Part shown: positions 14,934-23,625 of the stretch, piece after piece | Layout: each line of letters opens with the position of its first letter | Position numbering within the stretch: position 1 is the stretch's first letter | Assembly: GCA_964446235.1 (NCBI GenBank) | Contig: CAYUNW010000005.1 | Location: 1-64,000, forward strand | Length of the DNA stretch: 64,000 bases | Direction: 5' to 3' | Origin: CAYUNW01 sp964446235 | GTDB lineage: Bacteria > Patescibacteriota > Microgenomatia > 2-02-FULL-39-11 | Translations under genes and position numbers: made by a program | Notes under the pieces: generated by a model | What the model was told of the DNA's origin: nothing | The model's database searches: none | The model's input: the letters and a program-made list of their open reading frames with translations, nothing else

Positions 14934-16394
14934 ATGGTTAAGAAAAAAAGAAAAACAAATAAATATATTTTGAAAATCTCTTTGATCATTACCGCTGTAT
15001 TGGTAATTTTCTGGATAGTTTCACAACTTTTTCAAGGTTTGGATAACCGTGCATCAGCAAACAAAAAAACTGTAATTATTACTTCTTGGGAATTTAAAAG
15101 TGACAATACGGAAGGTTGGTCGGCAGAAAATAGCAATAAATTTTATCTAAAAAAAGGCCGTCTGGTTATAGAAGCAAGAAATAATAAAGTTAGACTAGTT
15201 AATCAGGATTTAAACGTACCTTTGCCACAGGGAGTTAAATCCGTCCAAATCAGACTGCCCGATTTGGTTAAAAATCCTTTTAATCTGCACTATAATTTCC
15301 TTACCGATACCGGACAAACCCGTCAAGGTAAGGTTAATTTCGTTCCGGATCCCAATAAAAAAGACATATTCACCGCAACTATAATAAACAACGAATCCGG
15401 TATGTTGAATTTGTTAGAATTAAATTCCCAAATACAGATTAATTCCGTCAGTATTGACTGGATCAGAATTATAGTTTATGAGGAAAAAAAGCCCAATCAT
15501 AAACCTGACGCATTACCAACTCCCACTACTACCAATGGCACTCCGGTACAAAATCCGTCTATTGGCAATTTAATTCCCATTGCTGTCCGAACTCCAAACC
15601 AACAAGTAGCGGATGCGTTAAAACCCTATTGGAACGGAACAAAAGGGAATATAAAGTTTATCCTTTATGCCGGCATCGACGCCTTGGAAACTTTGGATAT
15701 TAGCGATGCCATATCAGCCGGACAGGTGGAATTGGGAGCACTTATCTCCTGCGGACCAAATAGTGTCGAAAAGGTAGAAAGTGAAATATCCCGCTATAAA
15801 TCCTTACAGGTTACTTATCTTATAAATGACTGCGAAAAAGGAGGAGATGCTTGGTCTATTCCGGATGTAGTTGATATGGCTGATAAACTATCTCCGCTTA
15901 TAAACAATTCTAATAATGATTTCCGTTGGCTTGCCGGTATGCAATATGGTTATCTGGAAAATAAAAACGATGGTCAGGGAAGAGATGCTTCAGTCTGCAC
16001 TTTGAAAAAAGACCGGTCTTCTTGCGATTTTGCCGCCAGTTTTGCCGGTCAAGTTTGGAATAGATACAATGCTAATGACGTGTTTGCCATATTCGGTGAA
16101 TCAGGGGCCCAAAAGAATCCAAGCGATTTCCGAGCCAATAATGAAAGTTGGATTTCCTACGTCCAAACTGCTTATCCGCAAAATGAATGGTGGGGCATAA
16201 ACGGACTGGTTGATAAAAACAATGACGGTAATGTCGATGTAGACCCGGCGATGATGACATCTATTGTTAACGAAGCAAAAATAATGGGAGCAGATGCTTT
16301 CGGTATCATCTGGTTAGGAAAAACCGCCTCTGAATTATCAGAAAAAGATACTCAATTACTTCAATTTCTGGACCTATACGCTCAAGGCATTTAA
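14934..16394 (+). CDS. secreted or membrane-anchored multidomain protein, unknown function
   Basis: 486 residues. A Lys-rich start and one hydrophobic helix (about residues 11-30) give a signal anchor. Next is a beta-sandwich-like domain (about 45-180, beginning TSWEFKSDNTEGWSAEN, typical of carbohydrate-binding-like jelly rolls), a Pro/Thr linker (about 190-210), then an alpha/beta domain (about 215-486) that may be a TIM-barrel-like hydrolase (FILYAGIDALETLD, FGIIWLGK). DKNNDGNVDVD (about 425-435) resembles a calcium-binding EF-hand/dockerin loop. A surface glycoside-hydrolase-like role is a guess. No operon partner on its strand. Confidence 0.6.
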   Translation: MVKKKRKTNKYILKISLIITAVLVIFWIVSQLFQGLDNRASANKKTVIITSWEFKSDNTEGWSAENSNKFYLKKGRLVIEARNNKVRLVNQDLNVPLPQGVKSVQIRLPDLVKNPFNLHYNFLTDTGQTRQGKVNFVPDPNKKDIFTATIINNESGMLNLLELNSQIQINSVSIDWIRIIVYEEKKPNHKPDALPTPTTTNGTPVQNPSIGNLIPIAVRTPNQQVADALKPYWNGTKGNIKFILYAGIDALETLDISDAISAGQVELGALISCGPNSVEKVESEISRYKSLQVTYLINDCEKGGDAWSIPDVVDMADKLSPLINNSNNDFRWLAGMQYGYLENKNDGQGRDASVCTLKKDRSSCDFAASFAGQVWNRYNANDVFAIFGESGAQKNPSDFRANNESWISYVQTAYPQNEWWGINGLVDKNNDGNVDVDPAMMTSIVNEAKIMGADAFGIIWLGKTASELSEKDTQLLQFLDLYAQGI

Positions 16395-16395
16395 T

Positions 16396-17400
16396 TTAAG
16401 TCCTGGTGTAAATCAAACCGACTCGCTTACCTCCATTTTGAGTTCCTAATTTGATAATTCCATGTAATACATCCTCAAAATACGGACTTTGCCGACTATA
16501 TACTCCCTGTTGACTTCCGGGTAATAGTGAAGCTATCTCAAGCATTAAAGCATGTGAAACAATATCTGCAGTTGGCTCCCCTCTTTTTAACGGGATACTA
16601 AATTCCGTACTTAATTCTCTTGCGCGTGTTATAAGTTGACCAGGACTTAGCGGTATACCTATGGTCATGGCATATTGCCGACGAATCTGCCCGGGTTTTC
16701 GGACAAGTTTTTGGATTCCTATCGGGACAATCAATCCACTGGTAATTTCACCGTTTTCGATAAGCTGCTGCATTTTTAGTATGGCAACACCTGTACCAGT
16801 TTCTGCCGGATTAAGTTTGATATCACGATGTCCTTCAGGTGAAATTATCAAAAATTTTCCAGATAACAGTAATTGAGGCAGAATCTTCATAAATTCTTTT
16901 CCTAATTCAAGCTGCCTTCTCAAGGCAGCTTCGTCTTGAATATGAGGTATTTGCGCATCTTCAGGTAGAGGAATTTCACCAATTAAATCCCCGCGTCTTA
17001 CACGATATGCCTGTTCAACCGGCAGAAAACCGACACCGCCGCCATGCTTGGCAAGTGCCACAGCAGTAGCCAAAGGAGGATGATGACGAAAATGGGTATA
17101 TTTTTCCGATACCGGCAAAACCAACCTTGAAGCATCGCCTCCGGCTACCTGATAAGCAAGTCTTGCCGCCCAAAATATCTCCGGGGCATCAATATGGTTG
17201 ATAGCAAAAATTGCCGGCTGTGGTCCTTGGGGTAAATTCAGTTCGGCGGATAAATTTTGTGCAATTTGTCCAATTTCCAACCAAGTAGTGTTTCGATGGG
17301 TATAAAGCTCAAAACCTCCGATGACCGTATCCAGCAATAATCTAGCCGTATGATCTTTGGGGGTTAACGTCCTGCTTTGGGTTTCAATCGGATTTATCAT
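16396..17400 (-). CDS. PlsC-like acyltransferase domain protein
   Basis: 334 residues. AIFAINHIDAPEIFW (about residues 64-78) fits the acyltransferase motif I (N-H-x4-D, here NHIDAPE with spacing altered) and LIISPEGHRD (about 184-193) resembles motif III (F-P-E-G-T-R-S). LIVPIGI corresponds to motif IV (V-P-V). Such enzymes acylate lysophosphatidate or other glycerolipids at the membrane face. Motif I departs from the canonical HxxxxD, so activity is less certain than for the second acyltransferase at 19083. It ends 1 nt from the convergent secreted-protein gene. Confidence 0.6.
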   Translation of the reverse strand: MINPIETQSRTLTPKDHTARLLLDTVIGGFELYTHRNTTWLEIGQIAQNLSAELNLPQGPQPAIFAINHIDAPEIFWAARLAYQVAGGDASRLVLPVSEKYTHFRHHPPLATAVALAKHGGGVGFLPVEQAYRVRRGDLIGEIPLPEDAQIPHIQDEAALRRQLELGKEFMKILPQLLLSGKFLIISPEGHRDIKLNPAETGTGVAILKMQQLIENGEITSGLIVPIGIQKLVRKPGQIRRQYAMTIGIPLSPGQLITRARELSTEFSIPLKRGEPTADIVSHALMLEIASLLPGSQQGVYSRQSPYFEDVLHGIIKLGTQNGGKRVGLIYTRT

Positions 17401-17456
17401 TATTTGTCGGATGTATTGTACTATCCTGACGCAATAAATGCATTTTTTGTGAGAGA

Positions 17457-17690
17457 TTATTGAAAATTATCGTAATCAATTACCGGAGGTTCTTCTAATA
17501 CTTCGGTAAAAAACTGTCCGTCGGCATTGCATTTTCTGGGATAGCTTTCCATTACCGGATATCCGGCTTTCAAACACTCCTCAAAGTTTGAAACTGTTGG
17601 AGGTTTTACGGGAGATAATCTCCCCAACATAAAAATAAGCAACGCTACAATGATAATCAAAAGCGGAACCAGGATGAATATTTTTTTCAT
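17457..17690 (-). CDS. small membrane-anchored protein with ECLKAGYPVMESYPRKC motif
   Basis: 77 residues. An N-terminal hydrophobic helix (about residues 3-23) is followed by an outward-facing domain containing FEECLKAGYPVMESYPRKC and DGQFFTE, a motif I recall as recurrent in small secreted proteins of CPR bacteria and archaea. The two Cys could form a disulfide. Role unknown. It overlaps the upstream gene by 4 nt, so the two are coupled. Confidence 0.7.
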   Translation of the reverse strand: MKKIFILVPLLIIIVALLIFMLGRLSPVKPPTVSNFEECLKAGYPVMESYPRKCNADGQFFTEVLEEPPVIDYDNFQ

Positions 17691-18415
17691 GTTTTTCTAA
17701 TAATTGCTTTTTGTAAAATCGCCGAATCTATCGGTTTAGGCTGATCCGGAGTACCTTCCCTTATCATACAGGCATTTATCAAAGCAGACACACTGAAATC
17801 CTGAGGTTTCAATACCCCTTCAGTCAATCCTATCATCTGTCCTAACTGGTCAAAGCCTCGATTAAGCTTTTCCTGTTTTTTAGCTTCTTCCATTTCCGGA
17901 TTATCCATTTTTACATTGATATTTACTTCTTCCCCTTCAGAATTTCGTCCGGTTAGGGAAAAATTTCGTATACTTTCACCATCATCTGCTAATCTAAAAT
18001 AACAGGATTTTATATCTCCCATATTTTCTATACTTATAGCCCCCCATTTTTCAGGAATATTATTTCCATCGGTAACTTCAGAAAGAATATATATATTGGG
18101 ACTGTTCTTACCGGCGGTTCTTGAAATTCTATCAAACCTGACCATGGTAGGATTTTCAGGCTTTTCTCTACCAGGAATTGAATTTTCATCAAAAACTGTA
18201 AATAGCATCTCTTCCCTATCATAAACTCCCGGCTTACCCCATGGATGAATTACTACATCCTTTCCAGCAACTTCCTTGACTGCCCATTCATCAATTTTGC
18301 CCTCCGTAGCAGAAGTGAGACCCAAACGTCTCAGTACTTCCAAAGCTTTTCTTACTTTTGGAGAAATCTCTGCACCAATTTCTTTAAAAGTGTAAAATCC
18401 TTCTTCATTACTCAT
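17687..18415 (-). CDS. hypothetical soluble protein
   Basis: 242 residues, no membrane helix or signal. The N-terminus (FYTFKEIGAEISPKVRKALEVLRRLGLTSATEGKIDEWAVKEVAG) is helical and could be a winged-helix-like region; the middle is beta-rich (GKDVVIHPWGKPGVYDREEMLFTVF). No family recognised. Translationally coupled (4-nt overlap) to the small membrane-anchored protein downstream, so the two may act together. Confidence 0.55.
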   Translation of the reverse strand: MSNEEGFYTFKEIGAEISPKVRKALEVLRRLGLTSATEGKIDEWAVKEVAGKDVVIHPWGKPGVYDREEMLFTVFDENSIPGREKPENPTMVRFDRISRTAGKNSPNIYILSEVTDGNNIPEKWGAISIENMGDIKSCYFRLADDGESIRNFSLTGRNSEGEEVNINVKMDNPEMEEAKKQEKLNRGFDQLGQMIGLTEGVLKPQDFSVSALINACMIREGTPDQPKPIDSAILQKAIIRKT

Positions 18416-18486
18416 AAATAAATCCTTAAAAATTTTGAAACTAAAACTACTATAAAGAAAATTTCGGTATGAATCAAATGAAAACT

Positions 18487-18780
18487 TTATCTATGCGGAC
18501 AATTATCACATAATGCTCCAGGAGTATGTCTCAAGTTATCTATCTGGGTAAGAATTAGCGATATTTGTCCCTCTGATTGTTTAATACCACGTTGATAGAT
18601 AATTATGGCTCTTTTATCGGTTAAAGGCATATCGGATTCCGGCAATCCTCTTTCCAAATCATGTATCAGACCTTTGGAATGTCCGATTCCCTCTTTTATA
18701 CCCAATATAGCATTAAGCATAGGCTCAACCGGACATCCGCCCCATTTCAAACATTCACTCATAGCGCAATATTTTAGCAT
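18487..18780 (-). CDS. small cysteine-rich hypothetical protein
   Basis: 97 residues from ATG 18780; an internal ATG at 18762 (MSECLKWGGCPVEP) is equally possible. Cys near the N-terminus (C-x-WGGC) and the C-terminal CDNCPHR could form a metal site. The middle is helical. No family recognised. It diverges from the small plus-strand gene at 18804, the two starts being only about 20 bp apart. Confidence 0.45.
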   Translation of the reverse strand: MLKYCAMSECLKWGGCPVEPMLNAILGIKEGIGHSKGLIHDLERGLPESDMPLTDKRAIIIYQRGIKQSEGQISLILTQIDNLRHTPGALCDNCPHR

Positions 18781-18803
18781 AATGATACAATCAGCTGGAA
18801 AAT

Positions 18804-19074
18804 ATGACCGAAATAGATGATTTAGCAGATAATCATAAAGCTACGCTTGAAGCGCTTAGCCAAAAAAATGAATATCGGTTGGGAAAGCACGAGTCCTTAT
18901 CCTGGCAAGAAAGTACTCGGGTTAGAAATATTAAATCCGATAAACTGCGGAAACTATCCTAGCATAACTGTGATTTATGATGGAAATAACCCAGAGACTT
19001 ATGGTTGTAAGAGATTTGATTTTCCGACTAATCCAAATGCAGTTTGTCTATTCCATCCAAAATACCCAAGATAA
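18804..19074 (+). pseudogene. small ORF pair, probably one gene with a frameshift at an A7 run
   Basis: From ATG 18804 a frame reads MTEIDDLADNHKATLEALSQK before an A7 run (18861-18867). It then continues poorly (stop at 18960-18962), while the +1 frame from about 18868 onwards reads NIGWESTSPYPGKKVLGLEI and on to a stop at 19072-19074. Removing one A would join both into one protein of about 89 residues. A TGA-TACAAT extended -10 (TACAAT near 18786-18791) lies just ahead of 18804 but not of the second frame's own ATG (18847). The cause could be an assembly error, a true mutation or a slippery-site frameshift. No family recognised. Confidence 0.4.
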
Positions 19075-19082
19075 GTAAGTAT

Positions 19083-19784
19083 TTATCCCATCGCCAGTAA
19101 TACTCGCCTAAGCTCTTGTGTAATAAATTCTCTTTGAACAGATCTTGGACCAGATAGATTATAAGCATCCATATCTAAAGCCGGACCAAATATCACCTCA
19201 ACTTGACGTCTTTTGTGTTCCGGGAAAAATCTTGGATAAATTTGTCCCTTGGGCATAATCCCTTCCAAACCCTTCAGTCTTACGGGAATTATTGGTGCAT
19301 TGGTTTCAAGAGATAAATATGCTACTCCAACATGAAAATGTCTTTCTGATAATGGTAATTCTGTTCTAGTCCCTTCCGGAGATATACCAATAGAAACACC
19401 TTGCTCTAATAACCCCTTAGCTGATTGCATACCTTTAAGTATGTCTTTCAGACCTGCATCTTTCCGACTCATAGGTATGACTTGCATTCCTAATGATTTA
19501 ATAAGTAGTTGTCTGGCTCGGCCTTGCCATCCCGCATACCAATAATCAATCGGTGCAGGATATACAATATACGGTCTTAATTTTTTCGGTATTGCTCTAT
19601 GTAAAGCTAAGGAATCCAAATGTCCGGTATGCGGGAAAAATGCTAGTATAGCTGGTCTTTGGGGTATACTTTCTAAATTTTCTTGACCTGATACGTTAAA
19701 TATTAACGGAGCGAGCAATAATTCCGTAGGTTGGATAAACCCACTTGCATAAGGATTTGCTCCTGGTTCCATTTCCGATTTCAT
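19083..19784 (-). CDS. PlsC-type 1-acyl-glycerol-3-phosphate acyltransferase
   Basis: 233 residues with clear motifs: FPHTGHLDS (about residues 50-58, the catalytic H-x4-D), the substrate-site SPEGTRTELPL (about 144-154), and APIIPVRLKG (about 172-181). Such enzymes acylate lysophosphatidic acid in phospholipid synthesis, a step at the cytoplasmic membrane. There is no N-terminal membrane helix. It is a second acyltransferase within 3 kb of the one at 16396. It is a stand-alone gene, with DipZ downstream on the same strand after a 68-bp gap (19785-19852 on the plus map lies upstream of it). Confidence 0.85.
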   Translation of the reverse strand: MKSEMEPGANPYASGFIQPTELLLAPLIFNVSGQENLESIPQRPAILAFFPHTGHLDSLALHRAIPKKLRPYIVYPAPIDYWYAGWQGRARQLLIKSLGMQVIPMSRKDAGLKDILKGMQSAKGLLEQGVSIGISPEGTRTELPLSERHFHVGVAYLSLETNAPIIPVRLKGLEGIMPKGQIYPRFFPEHKRRQVEVIFGPALDMDAYNLSGPRSVQREFITQELRRVLLAMG

Positions 19785-19852
19785 AGGAGGTAATTATAAA
19801 ATGAATTTTTATTAAGTCTAGATGATTTTCAGGTTAGATTAAAAAGTTATAA

Positions 19853-21571
19853 TTATCCAAAGGTAAAAGCGTAAACTTCTGTATTTGAATCAAGAAATTC
19901 CAAAAGTAATATATGCCTGCCGGATTTTGACAGATTCACCAACTTATATAAACGATCAGAGTCAACCGTGACAATACCTTCTTTTACATCTTCCCCATAA
20001 TTCTCTTCTTTCCCATCAATCATTACCTTAACCATTGACTTATCAATTTTAGGCCGCATAACCAGAAACACCTCTTTGGCTTCAAAATTTATCTCTAATT
20101 TGGAGTTTTTCTGGGGATTGGCATATTCTTTATCTATAATCCAGCTCCCACTATATGCTATTTGGTTATTACCCAATTTTTCCGGAAATGTATAATCCGC
20201 TTTTTCTCCCATTTGAATATTTTCATTTGAGGCAAAATTGGCGATCCGTTCATAACCTAAATATGTTTCCGGAGTTTTTGAAAAAACCTGGTACTTGGGA
20301 TTGTCAATCTTATCAGTTACGCTTTGATCCTCTATCTCTTTGATAAGCTCCTGAATCTTCAATTCCGTTTCGTCATACGCTCCTTCACCAAAATGGTTAT
20401 AACGGATATACCCGTTTTTGTCTATTAAATATTTGGCTGGCCAATATCTATTGTCATACGCCCTCCATGTAGCAAATTCGTTATCTTGTACGATTGGATA
20501 AGTCAGTTGAAAATCTTGAATTGCTTTTTTGACATTTTCAGAATTTTTTTCGAACTCGAACTCAGGGGAATGCACCCCTATAATCACTAAACCTTGATCA
20601 CGATATTTCGACCACCAATCTCTGATATAGGGTAATGTTCTTTGACAGTTAATACATGTGTATGTCCAAAAATCTATCAAGATTACTTTTCCCCGAAGTG
20701 ATTCAATGGTTAAGGGATCGCTATTGTACCATTCACCACCGGGTATAATTTCTGGTGCAAGTTCCATGTTTGGTTTATTTACTATAGATGAATAATTATC
20801 CCCCTCATCATTTATACTTGTCCTATCTAATTTACTCAATTCGTCTTTCACAAATATATTATCCTCAATTCTTGTTAAACTTATACCATACTGGGGGAAA
20901 TTATTTAATATAAATGTCTGGAATCTTCTGTCGATATTATAAAATATTGCTATTGCAGTAAATATCATTATGAGTGCAAATATTTTTTGGATATTGGCAC
21001 TATTTTTCACCAGCCAAGGAACTTTTTTAAATATATTCGAACCGCTATACATAATAATAAACATCGGAAATGCAGTGCCTAAAGAATAGGCACTGGTGAT
21101 AACCAAAGCCTGAAAACTGACATTTTCAGATAAAGCCAGACTGATAACAGATGCCAAAATTGGTCCTACACAAGGTGTCCATAATAATCCTAAAGATAAA
21201 CCGATCGCTATCCCGCCAAAAAAACCTTTTTTTGCGGAACTATTTGGAAAAAAACGAGTGAATTTACTGAAAAACTTCTCCAAAATTAATTGGACTTCCC
21301 CAAAAAACATACTTAACCCAAATAACAATAATATCAATACCGAAAAATTTCGGAAAAAATCAGCAGATATACCGCTTAAACGAACAATGCTTGATAGAAA
21401 AAGGGTGAAAAATGTAAAACTGAAGACGAACCCAGTGACAATACCTAAAGGCCTTCTTTTACCACTAGTATCAAAAGAGGACGAAAGAATTATCGGTAAA
21501 ACAGGAAGTATACAAGGCGACAATATAGTTACCACTCCGGCAACAAATGCAAATATAACTAAAATTATCAT
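19853..21571 (-). CDS. DipZ-type CcdA-thioredoxin fusion
   Basis: 572 residues. The N-terminal CcdA-like membrane domain (about residues 1-215) has the paired cysteines in TILSPCILPVLP (Cys20) and LLWTPCVGPIL. A TlpA/thioredoxin-like domain follows (about 275-430) with TYTCINCQRTLP (C-x2-C). The C-terminal domain (about 455-572) is beta-rich, as in DipZ proteins. CcdA moves reducing power across the membrane and the thioredoxin domain passes it to extracytoplasmic proteins. It is co-transcribed with the thioredoxin-like gene 4 nt upstream. Length is normal for the fusion. Confidence 0.9.
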   Translation of the reverse strand: MIILVIFAFVAGVVTILSPCILPVLPIILSSSFDTSGKRRPLGIVTGFVFSFTFFTLFLSSIVRLSGISADFFRNFSVLILLLFGLSMFFGEVQLILEKFFSKFTRFFPNSSAKKGFFGGIAIGLSLGLLWTPCVGPILASVISLALSENVSFQALVITSAYSLGTAFPMFIIMYSGSNIFKKVPWLVKNSANIQKIFALIMIFTAIAIFYNIDRRFQTFILNNFPQYGISLTRIEDNIFVKDELSKLDRTSINDEGDNYSSIVNKPNMELAPEIIPGGEWYNSDPLTIESLRGKVILIDFWTYTCINCQRTLPYIRDWWSKYRDQGLVIIGVHSPEFEFEKNSENVKKAIQDFQLTYPIVQDNEFATWRAYDNRYWPAKYLIDKNGYIRYNHFGEGAYDETELKIQELIKEIEDQSVTDKIDNPKYQVFSKTPETYLGYERIANFASNENIQMGEKADYTFPEKLGNNQIAYSGSWIIDKEYANPQKNSKLEINFEAKEVFLVMRPKIDKSMVKVMIDGKEENYGEDVKEGIVTVDSDRLYKLVNLSKSGRHILLLEFLDSNTEVYAFTFG

Positions 21572-21575
21572 CCTG

Positions 21576-22124
21576 TTATTTTATTTTTGATAAAAGAATA
21601 TCGATTTCACCACCGTTCCATTTGGTGATTTCGTTTTCCTGACTGTCTATTTGGACAAATGTATGCTGGTATGTAATTGAGTATTTTTTTGCCAAATCTT
21701 TTTCATCATCGTCGGTATCGGTATCATTGTAGTTTACCCGAATTATAGTAACGTCTTGTGGTAACTTTCCTAGATTACTTTTAATATTCTCTTCTGCCGC
21801 TTTACAGGTCGGACACCAATTAGCATAAAAAAATAGAACTCTTCTGGTATTTTGAGTCTGAGTTAAAACCGATTTTGAAAAATTTAAATAGTTTGTATCG
21901 GATACAAAGACAACCTCTTTTTCGTCTGATAATTGATTAACATCAGATTGATCTTCATTAATATCGTCCTTTAGAACCGTCGAGCTTGAGCTTCTCTGGA
22001 AACTATTCCCTTTTTCTGATAAATCTCTGTTGGTGGTATTGTTAATTCTTGATATAAATAAGAAAATAAACAAAATTAATATCGATAAAGTCACTATTAT
22101 AAATAAGATATTTTTTCTCGTCAT
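21576..22124 (-). CDS. membrane-anchored thioredoxin-like protein
   Basis: 182 residues. The N-terminal helix (about residues 5-23) is a membrane anchor and a Ser/Asp-rich linker precedes a thioredoxin fold with FFYANWCPTCKAAEENI (C-x2-C, about residues 97-113). The region SITYQHTFVQIDSQENEI contains the strand after the usual cis-Pro position, but the Pro itself reads as Gln-His here, which is atypical. It sits 4 nt ahead of the DipZ gene, so it is a likely partner in extracytoplasmic thiol redox control. Confidence 0.8.
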   Translation of the reverse strand: MTRKNILFIIVTLSILILFIFLFISRINNTTNRDLSEKGNSFQRSSSSTVLKDDINEDQSDVNQLSDEKEVVFVSDTNYLNFSKSVLTQTQNTRRVLFFYANWCPTCKAAEENIKSNLGKLPQDVTIIRVNYNDTDTDDDEKDLAKKYSITYQHTFVQIDSQENEITKWNGGEIDILLSKIK

Positions 22125-22292
22125 AATATTTTCTTCAAGCTTATAAGTAATATATGGTTATGTCATTTTAACTAACGTATAAATCAAAAACAACATTAGA
22201 TAATCAAATGTAAAATATTTACAGATAAAGATAAAATCACATATACTTAATTTCCAATTTATGAAATTTGTAAAATCGGCGGAAAGATAAAA

Positions 22293-23348
22293 ATGCGTAC
22301 CAATAAATACAAAATATGGTTTTTTATTTTCATATTTTTCATATCTGTTTATTGCGGATATTTTTATTACAAAAATAATTTTGTTCCACTCAAAATCCAG
22401 CCGCCGAATTTGACAGGCATAATCCATCTTAAACCCTCGTCTTCTCCAACCCAATTTCTTTTCCAGGAAACGACGATACCATACTTAAGAAATCAGAAGT
22501 TTGAAAGCGCGCTGGAAGAGTTAAAAAAAATATCGGATAACGGTCAATACGAAAACTATCTGACCAGTTACACTTCTGACGGATTGAAAATAAACGCGCT
22601 TCTGACAAAACCAAAAATTGAAAAACCTCAAAATGGTTTTCCGGCAGTTATCTTCATCCATGGTTATATCCCTCCCAAACAATACCAAACGTTATCCAAT
22701 TATTCCGCTTATGTGGACTTTCTAGCCAGACGTAACCTAGTTGTATTCAAACTGGACTTGCGCGGGCACGGTGAATCAGAAGGAGAAGCAAGCGGCGCGT
22801 ACTATTCAGGTGATTATATCATCGATATACTCAATGCCTATCAAGCTTTAAAAAATACTGATTTTGTAGATACCGATAAGATATCCCTTTGGGGACACAG
22901 CATGGGCGGAAATGTTGTATTGCGTACGCTTGCGGCAAAACCGGAAATAAAAAAAGGGGTTATCTGGGCCGGAGCGGTTTATACTTATTCTGATATGCAA
23001 AAATACAGAATTGCCGATGCCAGCTACCAGCCACCGCCCGATGATACAAATAGGCAACGAAGAAGAAAACTTCTTTTCGATACATACGGTGAATTTGATC
23101 CAAACCACCAATTTTGGAAAAAAGTACCGGCTACAAATTATCTTGACGGTTTGAATTTCAGTTTGCAACTGCATCATGCTATTAATGATAATGTCGTCAA
23201 TATCGGATACAGCAGGGATTTAGCACAGATACTTGATAATTTCGGTATTAAATATGAACTTTTTGAATATCCAAACGGAGGACATAATATTGAAGGAACC
23301 AGCTTCTCCCAAGCTATGCAAAAAACTGCTGAATTTCTGGCGGAATGA
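22293..23348 (+). CDS. membrane-anchored alpha/beta hydrolase
   Basis: 351 residues. After an N-terminal membrane helix (about residues 8-26) the fold shows VIFIHGYIPP (oxyanion loop), FKLDLRGHGESEG, the nucleophile elbow GHSMGG with Ser203, and a late GGHNIEG with the catalytic His. An acid is plausible in the LHHAINDNVV segment. It is a serine hydrolase of the extracytoplasmic face; the substrate (ester, peptide or lipid) is unknown. It resembles dienelactone hydrolase/prolyl-oligopeptidase-like enzymes. Confidence 0.85.
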   Translation: MRTNKYKIWFFIFIFFISVYCGYFYYKNNFVPLKIQPPNLTGIIHLKPSSSPTQFLFQETTIPYLRNQKFESALEELKKISDNGQYENYLTSYTSDGLKINALLTKPKIEKPQNGFPAVIFIHGYIPPKQYQTLSNYSAYVDFLARRNLVVFKLDLRGHGESEGEASGAYYSGDYIIDILNAYQALKNTDFVDTDKISLWGHSMGGNVVLRTLAAKPEIKKGVIWAGAVYTYSDMQKYRIADASYQPPPDDTNRQRRRKLLFDTYGEFDPNHQFWKKVPATNYLDGLNFSLQLHHAINDNVVNIGYSRDLAQILDNFGIKYELFEYPNGGHNIEGTSFSQAMQKTAEFLAE

Positions 23349-23351
23349 AAT

Positions 23352-23588
23352 TTAATTTGACTTCCTCCATCTGGGTAAATTAGGAAGTAAAGCATCCGCC
23401 ATTTTTTCTGCTTCCTCCCTGGACTTACCCATAAGCCGAATAGCAGCATCGATACTACCCTGCCTGACTTCTTCAAAACTCGCTAATTCCCCGGTCAACT
23501 GATCCTGACAATATATACAATAAATCGGACTTTTTGAAGACGTGCATTTTGCATCCAACGGCATACCGCAACTTTCGCAATTTTGCAT
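23352..23588 (-). CDS. small zinc-ribbon protein
   Basis: 78 residues with C-x2-C twice (NCESCGMPLD at the start, IYCIYCQDQL at about residues 22-31), a putative zinc ribbon of the PF12674 type, followed by a helical part ending in LPNLPRWRKSN. The family is widespread and uncharacterised. A strong ribosome site (AAAGGAGGAG) precedes the ATG. It ends 4 bp from the convergent hydrolase gene. Confidence 0.8.
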   Translation of the reverse strand: MQNCESCGMPLDAKCTSSKSPIYCIYCQDQLTGELASFEEVRQGSIDAAIRLMGKSREEAEKMADALLPNLPRWRKSN

Positions 23589-23625
23589 AAAAACTCCTCC
23601 TTTTTTTTAACTTTTTCCTTTGAAA

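Noticed and set aside
22158..22454. Minus-strand frame overlapping the hydrolase start
   Set aside because: Aromatic-rich shadow of an AT-rich divergent promoter region and the hydrolase N-terminus.
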